Assembly (NCBI GenBank): GCA_007692585.1 | Contig: REBU01000059.1 | Location: forward strand, 100,988 to 164,987 | From: Paracoccaceae bacterium | GTDB taxonomy: Bacteria; Pseudomonadota; Alphaproteobacteria; Rhodobacterales; Rhodobacteraceae | DNA length: 64,000 nucleotides | Direction of reading: 5' to 3' | Shown here: piece by piece, positions 11,217-20,726 of the stretch | Position numbering within the stretch: position 1 is the first letter of the stretch | Layout of the letters: the number at the start of each line of letters is the position of its first letter | Notes under the pieces: model-generated | What the model was told of the DNA's origin: nothing | Database searches by the model: none | Seen by the model: only the letters and a program-made list of their open reading frames with translations | Program-made: the position numbers and the translations under genes

Positions 11217-12359
11217 TCACTGACGTTTCGAAAATTCAGTTTCGCCGCCCTCGGCGAGGATCTTCGCCTGCGCGACCCAGTCATCGCGGCTCACACGCCC
11301 GCGAAACCCTTCCAGATTCTCGTCGACCCAAGCGACTTCCTCGGTCCCCCAGCTGGCAACCTGCCAGAAATGGAACACGCCCAGCGAGTTCAACAATCCT
11401 TCAAGCTTCGGACCGACCCCCTTGATCCGCTTGAGGTCATCTGCAGCCCCCTTGGCCGCGCTCAGCATCTCGGGCTTCACACCAATGCTCGCATCCGGGG
11501 CCGCGTCATCCGCCCCCTTGGCTCTCGCTTCGGGCTTGGCCTTGGACTTTGCCGTGGCTTCCTGCTTGCTCACCCCGGTTTCGTCCACAGGCGTCTGCGC
11601 CGCAGGTTTGGGCTCTTTCGCCTTGATCGTCGCACGCGACACCTCAGCGGGCGCAGGCTGTCTTTGCCATGGCGTCACCAGCGGCACTTCGGTGCCATCG
11701 ATGCGCTTGAGCGTATCTCCGATCCGCGTCGCAAGTGCCACTGACCCGTTCTGACCCTCGCCGCTGTAGTCCTTGAGTACCGTCGCCCCCCCAAGGGGTT
11801 CAGATGAAAACCGCCCGTTCTGCGGCCCCGGCACCGGAACCTTGCCCGCCGCCATATCGTCGAGCAGCGCCGCAAAGCCTTCGGCGGTCAGATCTTCGTA
11901 ATAATCCTTGCCGATCTGCGCCATGGGCGCGTTGGTGCACGCGCCCAGACATTCGACCTCTTCCCAAGAGAACTTGCCATCGGCCGACACCTGAAAAGGC
12001 TTCGGCGCAATCTTCTCGCGGCAGACAGCGATCAGATCTTCCGCCCCGCAGATCATGCAGGACGTCGTCCCGCAAATCTGAATATGGGCCACAGATCCAA
12101 CAGGTTGCAGCTGGAACATGAAGTAGAAGGTCGCCACTTCAAGCGCCCGGATATAGGCCATGTCGAGCATACCCGCGACATGCTCGATGGCCGCACGGGT
12201 CAGCCAGCCTTCCTGCTCCTGTGCGCGCCACAAAAGCGGGATGATGGCCGACGCCTGACGGCCTTCGGGGTATTTGGTGATTTGCGCTTCCGCCCATGCG
12301 TGATTGGCAGGGGTGAAGGCGAAAGAGCCGGGTTGGTCGGGGTGCAGACGGCGTAGCAT
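11217..12359 (-). CDS. nuoE: NADH-quinone oxidoreductase subunit E with C-terminal helix-hairpin-helix extension
   Basis: The first half is a normal NuoE (2Fe-2S cluster N1a) with cysteines in CGTTSC and CLGAC. At 380 residues it is far longer than the roughly 160-240 of most NuoE proteins. After about residue 230 comes an Ala/Lys/Pro-rich linker, then a compact domain with [20 protein letters not shown] (about residues 310-330), a helix-hairpin-helix-like motif. A long NuoE is known from Rhodobacter, so the extension is probably lineage-specific rather than an error. The ATG overlaps the nuoD stop by one base (TAATG). Confidence 0.95.
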   Translation of the reverse strand: MLRRLHPDQPGSFAFTPANHAWAEAQITKYPEGRQASAIIPLLWRAQEQEGWLTRAAIEHVAGMLDMAYIRALEVATFYFMFQLQPVGSVAHIQICGTTSCMICGAEDLIAVCREKIAPKPFQVSADGKFSWEEVECLGACTNAPMAQIGKDYYEDLTAEGFAALLDDMAAGKVPVPGPQNGRFSSEPLGGATVLKDYSGEGQNGSVALATRIGDTLKRIDGTEVPLVTPWQRQPAPAEVSRATIKAKEPKPAAQTPVDETGVSKQEATAKSKAKPEARAKGADDAAPDASIGVKPEMLSAAKGAADDLKRIKGVGPKLEGLLNSLGVFHFWQVASWGTEEVAWVDENLEGFRGRVSRDDWVAQAKILAEGGETEFSKRQ

Positions 12360-13582
12360 TAGCGGTCAATCTCTCCGAACACCACGTCCAACGTGGCGAT
12401 GATGGCGGATACATCCGCGAGTTGATGCCCCTTGGCGAGATAGTCCATCGCCTGCAGGTGCAGATAGCCCGGCGCGCGCAACTTCGCGCGGTAGGGTTTG
12501 TTGGTCCCATCGGCGACCAGATAGACCCCGAATTCTCCCTTCGGCGCCTCGACAGCCGCGTAGACCTCGCCCGCGGGCACATGGAAACCTTCGGTATAGA
12601 GCTTGAAATGATGGATCAGCGCTTCCATCGAGGTCTTCATCTCGGCCCGCTTGGGCGGCGTGACCTTGCCGCGCGCCAGAATATCGCCATGCCCCTCGGG
12701 CGCACGCAGCTTTTCAATGGCTTGCAGGATGATCTTCGTCGATTCCCGCATCTCGGCCATGCGCACCAGATAGCGGTCGTAGCAATCGCCATTCTTGCCG
12801 ACAGCGACCTGAAACTCGAACTCGTCATAGCATTCATAGGGCTGTGCGCGGCGCAGATCCCAGGCCATGCCAGAGCCGCGCACCATCACACCAGAGAATC
12901 CCCAATCCAGCGCGTCCTGTTCGCTGACCACCCCGATATCACAGGTGCGCAGCTTGAAGATGCGGTTCTCGGTCAAGAGCCCGTCGATATCATCCAGCAC
13001 CTTGGGGAAATGCTGCGCCCAGGCTTCGATATCATCCAAAAGCGCAGGCGGCAGATCCTGATGCACGCCACCGGGCCTGAAATAGGCCGCATGCAGGCGC
13101 GCGCCGCAGGCGCGCTCGTAGAAGACCATCAGCTTCTCGCGCTCCTCGAACCCCCAGAGCGGCGGGGTCAAGGCGCCGATATCCAGCGCGCCTGTCGTCA
13201 CGTTCAGCAAATGGCTGAGAATGCGCCCGATTTCCGAATACAACACCCGGATCAGCGACGCGCGGCGCGGCACCTCGACCCCGGTCAGCCGCTCGATGGC
13301 CAGACACCAGGCATGTTCCTGGTTCATCGGGGCGACGTAATCCAGCCGGTCCAGATAGGGCAGATTCTGCAGATAGGTGCGGCTCTCCATCAGCTTCTCG
13401 GTGCCGCGATGCAACAGCCCGATATGCGGGTCGCAGCGTTCGACGATTTCGCCGTCCAGCTCCAGCACCAGCCGCAAAACACCATGCGCAGCAGGGTGTT
13501 GCGGGCCGAAATTGATGTTGAAATTGCGGATCTTCTGTTCCGCAGTCTCCACTGTGTCGAAATCCTTGGAGCCGTCCATCAT
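12359..13582 (-). CDS. nuoD: NADH-quinone oxidoreductase subunit D
   Basis: The 49-kDa-type subunit, which forms the quinone-reducing site with NuoB; 407 residues. The N-terminal [22 protein letters not shown] holds the quinone-site histidine, and [14 protein letters not shown] follows. Two adjacent ATGs (13582 and 13579) are possible. The first overlaps the stop of the preceding 41-codon ORF. The C-terminus VFGEIDR is the usual end of the family. Confidence 0.97.
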   Translation of the reverse strand: MMDGSKDFDTVETAEQKIRNFNINFGPQHPAAHGVLRLVLELDGEIVERCDPHIGLLHRGTEKLMESRTYLQNLPYLDRLDYVAPMNQEHAWCLAIERLTGVEVPRRASLIRVLYSEIGRILSHLLNVTTGALDIGALTPPLWGFEEREKLMVFYERACGARLHAAYFRPGGVHQDLPPALLDDIEAWAQHFPKVLDDIDGLLTENRIFKLRTCDIGVVSEQDALDWGFSGVMVRGSGMAWDLRRAQPYECYDEFEFQVAVGKNGDCYDRYLVRMAEMRESTKIILQAIEKLRAPEGHGDILARGKVTPPKRAEMKTSMEALIHHFKLYTEGFHVPAGEVYAAVEAPKGEFGVYLVADGTNKPYRAKLRAPGYLHLQAMDYLAKGHQLADVSAIIATLDVVFGEIDR

Positions 13583-13704
13583 GTGGTCCCCTTCCTGTCC
13601 GAAGCCTGCAGTGCAGGGCTGTCCCAGAACGCCCGTCGCAGCGGCGGCAGGGCCAGAAATGGCCCGAAAACCGCCAGCCAGACCCCTCGGCGTAACGCAG
13701 TCAT
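13579..13704 (-). CDS. 41-residue ORF coupled on both sides between sulfotransferase and nuoD
   Basis: A short frame encodes about 41 residues beginning [20 protein letters not shown]. Its ATG (13704-13702) overlaps the TGA of the sulfotransferase gene and its TGA (13581-13579) overlaps the first ATG of nuoD. So both junctions are ATGA-type. The product would have one short hydrophobic segment flanked by arginines and a polar tail, like a small single-pass membrane peptide. I know no family for it. The double coupling argues for translation, but a pure coupling leader or chance cannot be excluded. Confidence 0.5.
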   Translation of the reverse strand: MTALRRGVWLAVFGPFLALPPLRRAFWDSPALQASDRKGTT

Positions 13705-14555
13705 GTCAACACCCCCACCTGCAGATTGCGTTGCCAACGCGGCGGGAGCGCCCCGAAACGCTCGGCAATGAAGTCATATTGCGGGCGCAGCAATTCCACG
13801 GCGCGGGCATGGCGGGCGGCATCCAGCGGCACATACGCGCCTTCATGCACCCGACGCTCCGTGTCGAATTTCCTGGCGGAGATTCCCAGAAAGCTTGTCA
13901 AACGCTCCAGCCCGCTGCGCGACATCAGCTCATCCTGAAACATGATTAGCAAGCTCTGTGGCTCCACCGCCGCATCAAGCCGCGTCACGGCTCCGGCATA
14001 ATCGCCCCGGATCACCGCCCGCTCCTCGCCGCCCGCGAGTGCTGCATCCATCAATTTCAGAGCCTTGCGTTCATACTCGGCGGGATCCTTGATGCGCCGT
14101 CTTGCATTCATGCGCAGCTGGCTCCAGAGCCGTTCCACCGGGTCGCGCAGCAGATAAACCATCCGCACATCCGCACCAAGGGTCGCAATCCGGCGCAACA
14201 TCGCAACGCTCAGAAGCCCGTAAGCCGGTGTAACATCTCCCACCACGCGCTGCGCGCTGCGGCCCTCATGCAGATAGGCGCGATAGGCCGCATCATCATC
14301 CGCCCCGCGCGCGCCCAGCACAGTCAGCCAATCGCGCAGATCGCGCTGGCGCGCCAGCAGGCGCGGCGCGTCGCCCCGCGCTTGAAGCCGTGCGAGTTCG
14401 GCCTGTCGCTGAGTGATCTGGTCATCGAAACTGTCATTCTGCACTGTGTTGAAATAGTGCAACTCCTTGATCGACCGCAGCCAGCAGTCAGGATGCCGGC
14501 GCAGATAGGCGTAAAGCCAGCTGGTCCCTGCCTTGGTTGCGCCCACGCAGATCAT
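13701..14555 (-). CDS. PAPS-dependent sulfotransferase
   Basis: Predicted enzyme moving sulfate from 3'-phosphoadenylylsulfate to a hydroxyl or amine acceptor. The 5'-phosphosulfate loop is at the very N-terminus ([10 protein letters not shown], residues 5-14) and the 3'-phosphate site is [18 protein letters not shown] (about 130-147). The tail ends [10 protein letters not shown] chose the ATG at 14555 because it puts the P-loop at the family position and has GGAAGGGG about 11 nt upstream; a GTG at 14576 is the alternative. The acceptor is unknown; this branch often acts on sugars. Its place between nuoC and nuoD is unexpected. Confidence 0.85.
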   Translation of the reverse strand: MICVGATKAGTSWLYAYLRRHPDCWLRSIKELHYFNTVQNDSFDDQITQRQAELARLQARGDAPRLLARQRDLRDWLTVLGARGADDDAAYRAYLHEGRSAQRVVGDVTPAYGLLSVAMLRRIATLGADVRMVYLLRDPVERLWSQLRMNARRRIKDPAEYERKALKLMDAALAGGEERAVIRGDYAGAVTRLDAAVEPQSLLIMFQDELMSRSGLERLTSFLGISARKFDTERRVHEGAYVPLDAARHARAVELLRPQYDFIAERFGALPPRWQRNLQVGVLT

Positions 14556-14584
14556 ATGAGTGACAGCCCCTTCCACAATGCCCG

Positions 14585-15184
14585 TCAGCCGGTCTTTTCA
14601 TCGCCGGGAAGGATGTAATCGGCCCCCTCCCATGGCGACATGAAATCGAATTGACGATATTCCTGCACCAGACTGACCGGCTCATAAACCACGCGCTTGA
14701 GCACCTCGTCATAGCGCACTTCCGTGTAGCCGGTGGTCGGGAAATCCTTGCGCAGCGGGTGACCGCGAAACCCGTAATCGGTCAGGATCCGGCGCAGATC
14801 GGGATGCCCGGAAAACAGGATCCCGAACATGTCGAACACTTCACGCTCGAACCAGTTGGCAGAGCGATGCAGCGAGGTGATGGACGGGACGATCTCATCC
14901 TCTCCCACTGGCAGCTTCACACGGATGCGATGGTTGAGATACATCGACAGGAAGTGATAGACGACCTCGAAGCGCTTGCGCCCGCCAGGCCGATCGATCG
15001 CGGTGATATCCACCAACGTCGAGAATCGCAGGCTTTCATCATGCTGAAGATGGCGCACGAGCTTGGTCAGATGCGCCGCAGTCGTATGGATGGTCAGCTC
15101 CCCGAAGGCGATCTCATGCCCGGTCAGCGCATCGCTCATCCGCAAGTCCAGCAGAGACGCGAGTTCGTTCAAAGCCTCGGACAT
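14585..15184 (-). CDS. nuoC: NADH-quinone oxidoreductase subunit C
   Basis: The 30-kDa-type subunit of the connecting arm, 199 residues. It is a separate gene rather than a NuoCD fusion. Recognisable segments are [39 protein letters not shown] and [20 protein letters not shown] in the second half. It starts 10 bp after nuoB. The next gene is the sulfotransferase, so nuoC and nuoD are about 1 kb apart here, whereas most nuo operons have them adjacent. Confidence 0.97.
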   Translation of the reverse strand: MSEALNELASLLDLRMSDALTGHEIAFGELTIHTTAAHLTKLVRHLQHDESLRFSTLVDITAIDRPGGRKRFEVVYHFLSMYLNHRIRVKLPVGEDEIVPSITSLHRSANWFEREVFDMFGILFSGHPDLRRILTDYGFRGHPLRKDFPTTGYTEVRYDEVLKRVVYEPVSLVQEYRQFDFMSPWEGADYILPGDEKTG

Positions 15185-15194
15185 GACGTCCCCC

Positions 15195-16084
<890 letters not shown>

Positions 16085-16161
16085 CTTTAGCTCCTTTTGC
16101 GCCAGTCGGTCCCCGCTATAGGCGACCATGCCAAGCTGTTCTGCTACTTGGGTCTTATGGT

Positions 16162-16190
16162 GATTTACTCCCGTAACCGGGGTTGGTCAA
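16162..16190 (-). promoter_or_regulatory. Candidate nuo operon promoter
   Basis: On the minus strand TTGACC (16190-16185) is followed after 17 bp by TAAATC (16167-16162). The -35 is good for a rhodobacterial housekeeping promoter and the -10 is weak. It would give a leader of roughly 70 nt before the nuoA GTG. It is the best match in the 231-bp gap upstream of nuoA. Confidence 0.4.
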
Positions 16191-16230
16191 CTCAAGCTCG
16201 GTCAGTTCTTTGGTAAAATCCCGTTTTCGC

Positions 16231-16242
16231 ATGCAACTGCAT
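16231..16242. promoter_or_regulatory. Palindrome ATGCA-GT-TGCAT upstream of the nuo promoter
   Basis: A perfect 5-bp inverted repeat with a 2-bp centre lies about 40 bp upstream of the candidate -35 box. It may bind a regulator of nuo. It is short enough to be chance and it lacks a T-run, so it is a poor terminator for the upstream hydratase gene. Confidence 0.25.
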
Positions 16243-16315
16243 ACAGAAAACCCTAAGCGACGCACACAAAATCCCGCCATTTCCTGCGTTTGGGAAATTC
16301 CACCCCGCCGGACGC

Positions 16316-17098
16316 TCAGATCCGCCATCCGGGTTTGCGTTTCTCAAAGAATGCACTGACGCCTTCGCGGGCTTCCGCATCCTCCCAGCAGGCGGCCAGC
16401 TCGGCAATCGAATGGGCCACAACCTCGGCTGAAGGCGCGCGCCCCAGATGCAGCGCCAGCGCCTTGGCCCGCGCGACAGCGCCGGGCGCACAGTCCAGAT
16501 AGGGCGCGATCTCGGCCTCGATGGCCTCATCCAGCGCCTCAGGTGCCACAGCACCCGCCAGCAGATCCAGCCCGACGGCAGCCTGCGCCGAAAACAGCCG
16601 GGCCGACATGAACACGCGGCGCGCCCGCCCCTCGCCCATGCGCGCCAGCACATAGGGGCCGATGGTCGCCGGGATCAGGCCGAGCCGCGTCTCGGTCAGG
16701 CCGAATGTCGCGCCCTCCACGCCGATGGCAATGTCGCAAACCGCCATCATCCCGACACCGCCGCCAAAGGCCTGGCCCTGGATGCGCCCGATCAGCGGCT
16801 TGGGCATCGCATTCAGCGCACCGAGCATCGCGGCGAGTTTGCCCGCCTCGCGCATCCGCGTCGCGCGATCCGCCTGCATCTGCGCGCGCATCCAGCCCAG
16901 ATCGCCCCCCGCGCAGAAACTCGCGCCCGCGCCGGTCAGCACCACCACCCGCACGCCCGGATCCGCGCCAAGCTGCTCTGCGGCCTCGGTCAGCTCCGCG
17001 ATCATCTGCGCATCGAGCGCATTGTGTTTCTCCGGACGGTTCAGCGTCAGACACGCCACGCCGCGCGCATCCGTGGTCAATGTCACTGTCTCGAACAT
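16316..17098 (-). CDS. liuC: Enoyl-CoA hydratase family, probable methylglutaconyl-CoA hydratase
   Basis: Crotonase-fold enzyme, about 260 residues. It probably hydrates 3-methylglutaconyl-CoA to HMG-CoA in leucine breakdown. NRPEKHNALDAQMI near the N-terminus, the oxyanion segment GAGASFCAGGDLGWM (about residues 56-70) and AFGGGVGMMAVCDIAI (about 110-125) are visible, followed by FGLTETRLGLIPATIGPYV. It is the last gene of the liu-type operon and overlaps the HMG-CoA lyase stop (TGATG, with an ATG one codon earlier also possible). The specific substrate is inferred from context. Confidence 0.85.
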   Translation of the reverse strand: MFETVTLTTDARGVACLTLNRPEKHNALDAQMIAELTEAAEQLGADPGVRVVVLTGAGASFCAGGDLGWMRAQMQADRATRMREAGKLAAMLGALNAMPKPLIGRIQGQAFGGGVGMMAVCDIAIGVEGATFGLTETRLGLIPATIGPYVLARMGEGRARRVFMSARLFSAQAAVGLDLLAGAVAPEALDEAIEAEIAPYLDCAPGAVARAKALALHLGRAPSAEVVAHSIAELAACWEDAEAREGVSAFFEKRKPGWRI

Positions 17099-17955
17099 CA
17101 TCCCTTCCCCTCTCGCATCTTCTGCGCCAGATCCGCCGCCTGCGCCACCACCTGCGCGTCAAGGCCTGTCTGCCAGCCCTGCGCCGCAAGCCAAGCCGCC
17201 AGCGTTTCCGTCGCCAGATTGCCCGCCGCCCCCGGCGCATAGGGGCAGCCGCCCAAGCCGCCCACCGCCGCATCGAAGACCCGCAGCCCCAGTTCAAGCG
17301 CCGCGGCGACATTCTCCAGCGCCCGACCCTGTGTGTCGTGGAAATGCCCGGCAAGCTTTGCGGGGCCGATCTCATCGAGCACGGCGCGCAGCATCGCGGT
17401 CACGGCCTCCGGCGTCGCGCGCCCGATCGTGTCGCCAAGGCTGATCTCATAGCAGCCCATCGCCCGCAGACGCGCCGCGACCTGCGCCACGGCTTGCGGC
17501 GGGGTGGGTCCGTCAAACGGGCATTCAGTCACGCAAGAGACATAGCCTCGCACAGGCAGACCCACCGCCTGCGCGGCCTGCGCCACATCTGCAAACCGCA
17601 CCAGACTCTCGGCAATGCTGCAATTCAGATTGGCCCGGCTGAACCCTTCCGAGGCCGAGGCGAAGATCGCCACCTCATCCGCCCCGGCGGCGATGGCATC
17701 CTGTAAGCCCCGCAGGTTCGGCGCAAGTGCAGCGTAGCGCACGCCATCCGCGCGGCGGATCTGGCGCAAGACCTCGCCCGAGCTTGCCATTTGCGGCACC
17801 CATTTGGGGCTGACGAAACTCGCCACCTCGATGCGCCGGAACCCGGCGCGCGACAGGCAGTCAATCAGCGCCACTTTCTGCGCAACCGCGATCAAGCCCG
17901 GCTCATTCTGCAACCCGTCGCGCGGGCCGACCTCGAAAATCTCGACAGCCTTCAT
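17098..17955 (-). CDS. liuE: Hydroxymethylglutaryl-CoA lyase
   Basis: Cleaves HMG-CoA to acetoacetate and acetyl-CoA, the last step of leucine catabolism. It is a TIM-barrel of the HMGL family, 285 residues. It opens with VEIFEVGPRDGLQNE (substrate/metal Asp in GPRDG) and has HFHDTQGRALEN (metal histidines, about residues 205-216). The catalytic-cysteine loop is present as AAVGGLGGCPYAPGAAGNLATE. It starts 3 bp after the GST gene and overlaps the hydratase. Confidence 0.93.
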   Translation of the reverse strand: MKAVEIFEVGPRDGLQNEPGLIAVAQKVALIDCLSRAGFRRIEVASFVSPKWVPQMASSGEVLRQIRRADGVRYAALAPNLRGLQDAIAAGADEVAIFASASEGFSRANLNCSIAESLVRFADVAQAAQAVGLPVRGYVSCVTECPFDGPTPPQAVAQVAARLRAMGCYEISLGDTIGRATPEAVTAMLRAVLDEIGPAKLAGHFHDTQGRALENVAAALELGLRVFDAAVGGLGGCPYAPGAAGNLATETLAAWLAAQGWQTGLDAQVVAQAADLAQKMREGKG

Positions 17956-17958
17956 GGC

Positions 17959-18591
17959 TCACCCCTCTGGCGGTGGATAGAAATCGCGCAGATAGAGCTC
18001 CGCCGCCCCATCGCGCGCCATGGCCCGCGCAAATGCTGGCCGCGCTGCAGCTTGCCCGAGATAGGCCTGCGCCGCTTGCGGCAAGAGCACGAAACGCTGC
18101 GCCAGCCAGACGGCATAGCCCAAGGCAATATCGGCCACTGTAAAGCGCCCCGCAACCCAGTCCGGCCCGATGGCCCCCAAGGCATTTTCCAACCGCCGCG
18201 CTTCCAGCCGCATCACAGTCGCGGAGCGCATCGCGTCCTCGCGCAGAATGATGTGATGCTGCGTCAGATTGGCCAGATGCGCGCCGAGGGTTTCGGCATA
18301 ATGCAACCCCTGCAGGAACGCGGCCCGCTCAGGCGCAGTTTCCGGGATGCGCAGCGCCGGGGCAAGCCGCTCGGCGAGGTACAGCAGAATCGCCCCGCTC
18401 TCGCAGAGCGATTGCCCCTCCATCTCGATCGCAGGCACCCGCCCCGCAGGCGCGCGCGCCAGATGGTCCGGCGCACGCAAACTGCGGTCGAAAAACGAAC
18501 ACGCGATCAACTCATAGGGCGCGCCGATCTCCTCGAGCGCCCAAAGCACCCGAAACGACCGCGACTGCGCCACATGCCAGAGCCGGATCAC
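17959..18591 (-). CDS. Glutathione S-transferase family protein
   Basis: 210 residues with an N-terminal thioredoxin-like domain (LWHVAQSRSFRVLWALEEIGAPYE, then GRVPAIEMEGQSLCESGAILLYLAE) and a helical C-terminal domain ending VADIALGYAVWL. The start is a GTG at 18591, where the family N-terminus begins. It sits inside the leucine-degradation operon, 3 bp before HMG-CoA lyase. It could handle a reactive CoA-derived by-product, but no substrate can be read from the sequence. Confidence 0.88.
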   Translation of the reverse strand: MIRLWHVAQSRSFRVLWALEEIGAPYELIACSFFDRSLRAPDHLARAPAGRVPAIEMEGQSLCESGAILLYLAERLAPALRIPETAPERAAFLQGLHYAETLGAHLANLTQHHIILREDAMRSATVMRLEARRLENALGAIGPDWVAGRFTVADIALGYAVWLAQRFVLLPQAAQAYLGQAAARPAFARAMARDGAAELYLRDFYPPPEG

Positions 18592-18670
18592 CGCCCTGCC
18601 CCAATTTCATGCCGAAAAACCTCAATGCGACGCCAGCGCCAAACCAAAGCGCCGAAGCACGAGGCCGGCC

Positions 18671-20599
18671 TCACGCCTCTGGCTCCAGGCCGACCAGCGC
18701 GGCCCCCGCTTCGACCTGCGCGCCGGGCGCGGCCAGCACCTCGGCCACGCAGCCATCGCGCGCCGCGACCAGCGTGTGTTCCATCTTCATCGCTTCCAGA
18801 ACCGCCAGCCGGTCGCCTGCGCGCACCGTGTCGCCTGCGGCCACGAAAATCGCCTTCACCAGCCCCGGCATCGGCGCCAGCACGATATCGGCATTCGCGC
18901 CGCCCTGTGCCTGCCGCGCCAGCGGATCGCGCAGCGCAAGCAGGCGCGGCACGGTGCCGAAAAGTGCGATCTGCCCCTCCAGACGCGCGCCGCGCACCAG
19001 CCCCGGTGCCCCCTCGACCCGCAGCCCGTCCATCTGAGCAGCGACCGTGATCTCGTGCCCGGCAACACAGACCCGCGTCGCACGCGGGCCCGTGACAGCG
19101 ATGCGCAGCCCGTCACAGTCCAGCCCGACCGACTGCCAGACCGGCCCTGACAGGCTGAACCCCGCCAACGGATCATCCAACGCCGCAAGGTCGATCGCCA
19201 GCGCCGCTGCGGCCGCCCATTCCCATGCGGCCAGCTCCGGTGCGCTGGTCAATTCCGCCAGATCGCGCGCGATCAGGCCGGTATCGACCGCGCCCGCGCG
19301 AAACCCCGCATGGCGTGTGAGCGCGCCCAGAAACTCCAGATTGGTCACGCAGCCTGCCACTTCACTCGCCGCCAGCGCCGCCTCCAGCCGCTTGAGCGCC
19401 ACGGCCCGGCTGGGGCCATGCGTGATGATCTTGGCAATCATCGGATCATACCAGGGGCTGATCTCATCGCCCGCCCGCACGCCCGTATCGATCCGCGCCT
19501 CGGCAGGGAAATCGAGATGCGCCAGACGCCCGGTCGCAGGCAGGAAGCCTGCGGGCACATCTTCAGCATAAAGCCGCGCTTCAAACGCATGACCCGTGAT
19601 CGCCAGCGCATCCTGCGTGCAGGGCAGCCCCTCGCCTGCGGCCACGCGCAACTGCCATTCGACAAGATCGACCCCGGTGATGGCCTCGGTCACAGGATGT
19701 TCGACCTGCAGGCGGGTGTTCATCTCCATGAACCAGAACCCGTCAGGGCGCAGCCCGTCCCGGCCATCAACGATGAATTCCACGGTCCCCGCCCCCGCAT
19801 AGCCGATGGCGCGCGCCGCACGCACGGCGGCCTCTCCCATCGCCGCGCGCATCTGGGGCGTCATGCCCGGTGCCGGGGCTTCTTCGATCACCTTCTGGTG
19901 GCGGCGCTGCAAGGAACAGTCGCGCTCGAACAGATGCACGGCATCCGTGCCATCGCCAAAGACCTGCACTTCGATATGGCGCGGCTGCAGGATGTATTTC
20001 TCGATCAGCACCGCATCATTGCCAAAGGCCGTCGCGGCCTCGCCCTTCGCGCTTTCCAGCGCAGCCGCGAAACCAGCGGGCGTCTCGACCAGCCGCATGC
20101 CCTTGCCGCCGCCGCCTGCCACGGCCTTGATCAGCACAGGATAGCCGATCGCCTCAGCCGCTTGCGCGAGATGTTCGGGCGACTGATCGGGGCCATGATA
20201 GCCCGGCACCACAGGCACGCCGGCCTCGGCCATCAGCGCCTTGGCCGCGTCCTTCAGCCCCATCGCGCGGATCGCCTGCGCGGACGGCCCGATGAAGACC
20301 AGACCGGCTTTTTCGACAGCCTCGACGAAATCGGGGTTCTCGGACAGGAACCCGTAGCCCGGATGGATCGCCTGCGCGCCTGTGTCGCGCGCGGCCTGAA
20401 GGATCACATCGCCGCGCAGATAACTGTCGCGCGGCGCAGGGCCGCCGATCAGCACCGCCTCATCGGCCAGCGCGACATGCAGCGCGGCGGCATCGACAGA
20501 GGAATAGACCGCGACCGTGCGCACACCCAGCGCGCGCGCCGAGCGGATGATGCGACAGGCGATTTCACCGCGATTGGCGATCAGGATCTTGTCGAACAT
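18671..20599 (-). CDS. liuD: Methylcrotonyl-CoA carboxylase alpha subunit (biotin carboxylase + BCCP)
   Basis: 642 residues. It carries the biotin carboxylase domain (KILIANRGEIACRIIRSARALG at the start, GGGGKGMRLV ATP loop near 165) and the EMNTRLQVEHPVTE catalytic segment. The C-terminal biotinyl domain ends with EAMKMEH, where K605 would carry biotin. It supplies carboxybiotin to the beta subunit for carboxylation of 3-methylcrotonyl-CoA. A gap of 127 bp with a hairpin precedes it, and AAAGGA lies 9 nt before the ATG. The neighbours decide for methylcrotonyl- over propionyl-CoA. Confidence 0.93.
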   Translation of the reverse strand: MFDKILIANRGEIACRIIRSARALGVRTVAVYSSVDAAALHVALADEAVLIGGPAPRDSYLRGDVILQAARDTGAQAIHPGYGFLSENPDFVEAVEKAGLVFIGPSAQAIRAMGLKDAAKALMAEAGVPVVPGYHGPDQSPEHLAQAAEAIGYPVLIKAVAGGGGKGMRLVETPAGFAAALESAKGEAATAFGNDAVLIEKYILQPRHIEVQVFGDGTDAVHLFERDCSLQRRHQKVIEEAPAPGMTPQMRAAMGEAAVRAARAIGYAGAGTVEFIVDGRDGLRPDGFWFMEMNTRLQVEHPVTEAITGVDLVEWQLRVAAGEGLPCTQDALAITGHAFEARLYAEDVPAGFLPATGRLAHLDFPAEARIDTGVRAGDEISPWYDPMIAKIITHGPSRAVALKRLEAALAASEVAGCVTNLEFLGALTRHAGFRAGAVDTGLIARDLAELTSAPELAAWEWAAAAALAIDLAALDDPLAGFSLSGPVWQSVGLDCDGLRIAVTGPRATRVCVAGHEITVAAQMDGLRVEGAPGLVRGARLEGQIALFGTVPRLLALRDPLARQAQGGANADIVLAPMPGLVKAIFVAAGDTVRAGDRLAVLEAMKMEHTLVAARDGCVAEVLAAPGAQVEAGAALVGLEPEA

Positions 20600-20625
20600 G
20601 GGCCGTCATCCTTTAACTTCAGTCC

Positions 20626-20641
20626 CGGGGGCCAGCCCCCG
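20626..20641 (-). other. GC hairpin between liuB and liuD
   Basis: CGGGGG-ctgg-CCCCCG reads as a 6-bp stem with a 4-nt loop in the 127-bp gap between the two carboxylase genes, about 27 bp before liuD. There is no T-run after it, so it is more likely an mRNA processing or stability element than a terminator. Confidence 0.4.
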
Positions 20642-20726
20642 CCCCTCCCCCCGGAGGTTGTGACGCGAGACGATCAGACCTTTTTTCATCCTGCGCCGTG
20701 TCGCCCCGTTGGGGGTCTTGTCTTCT

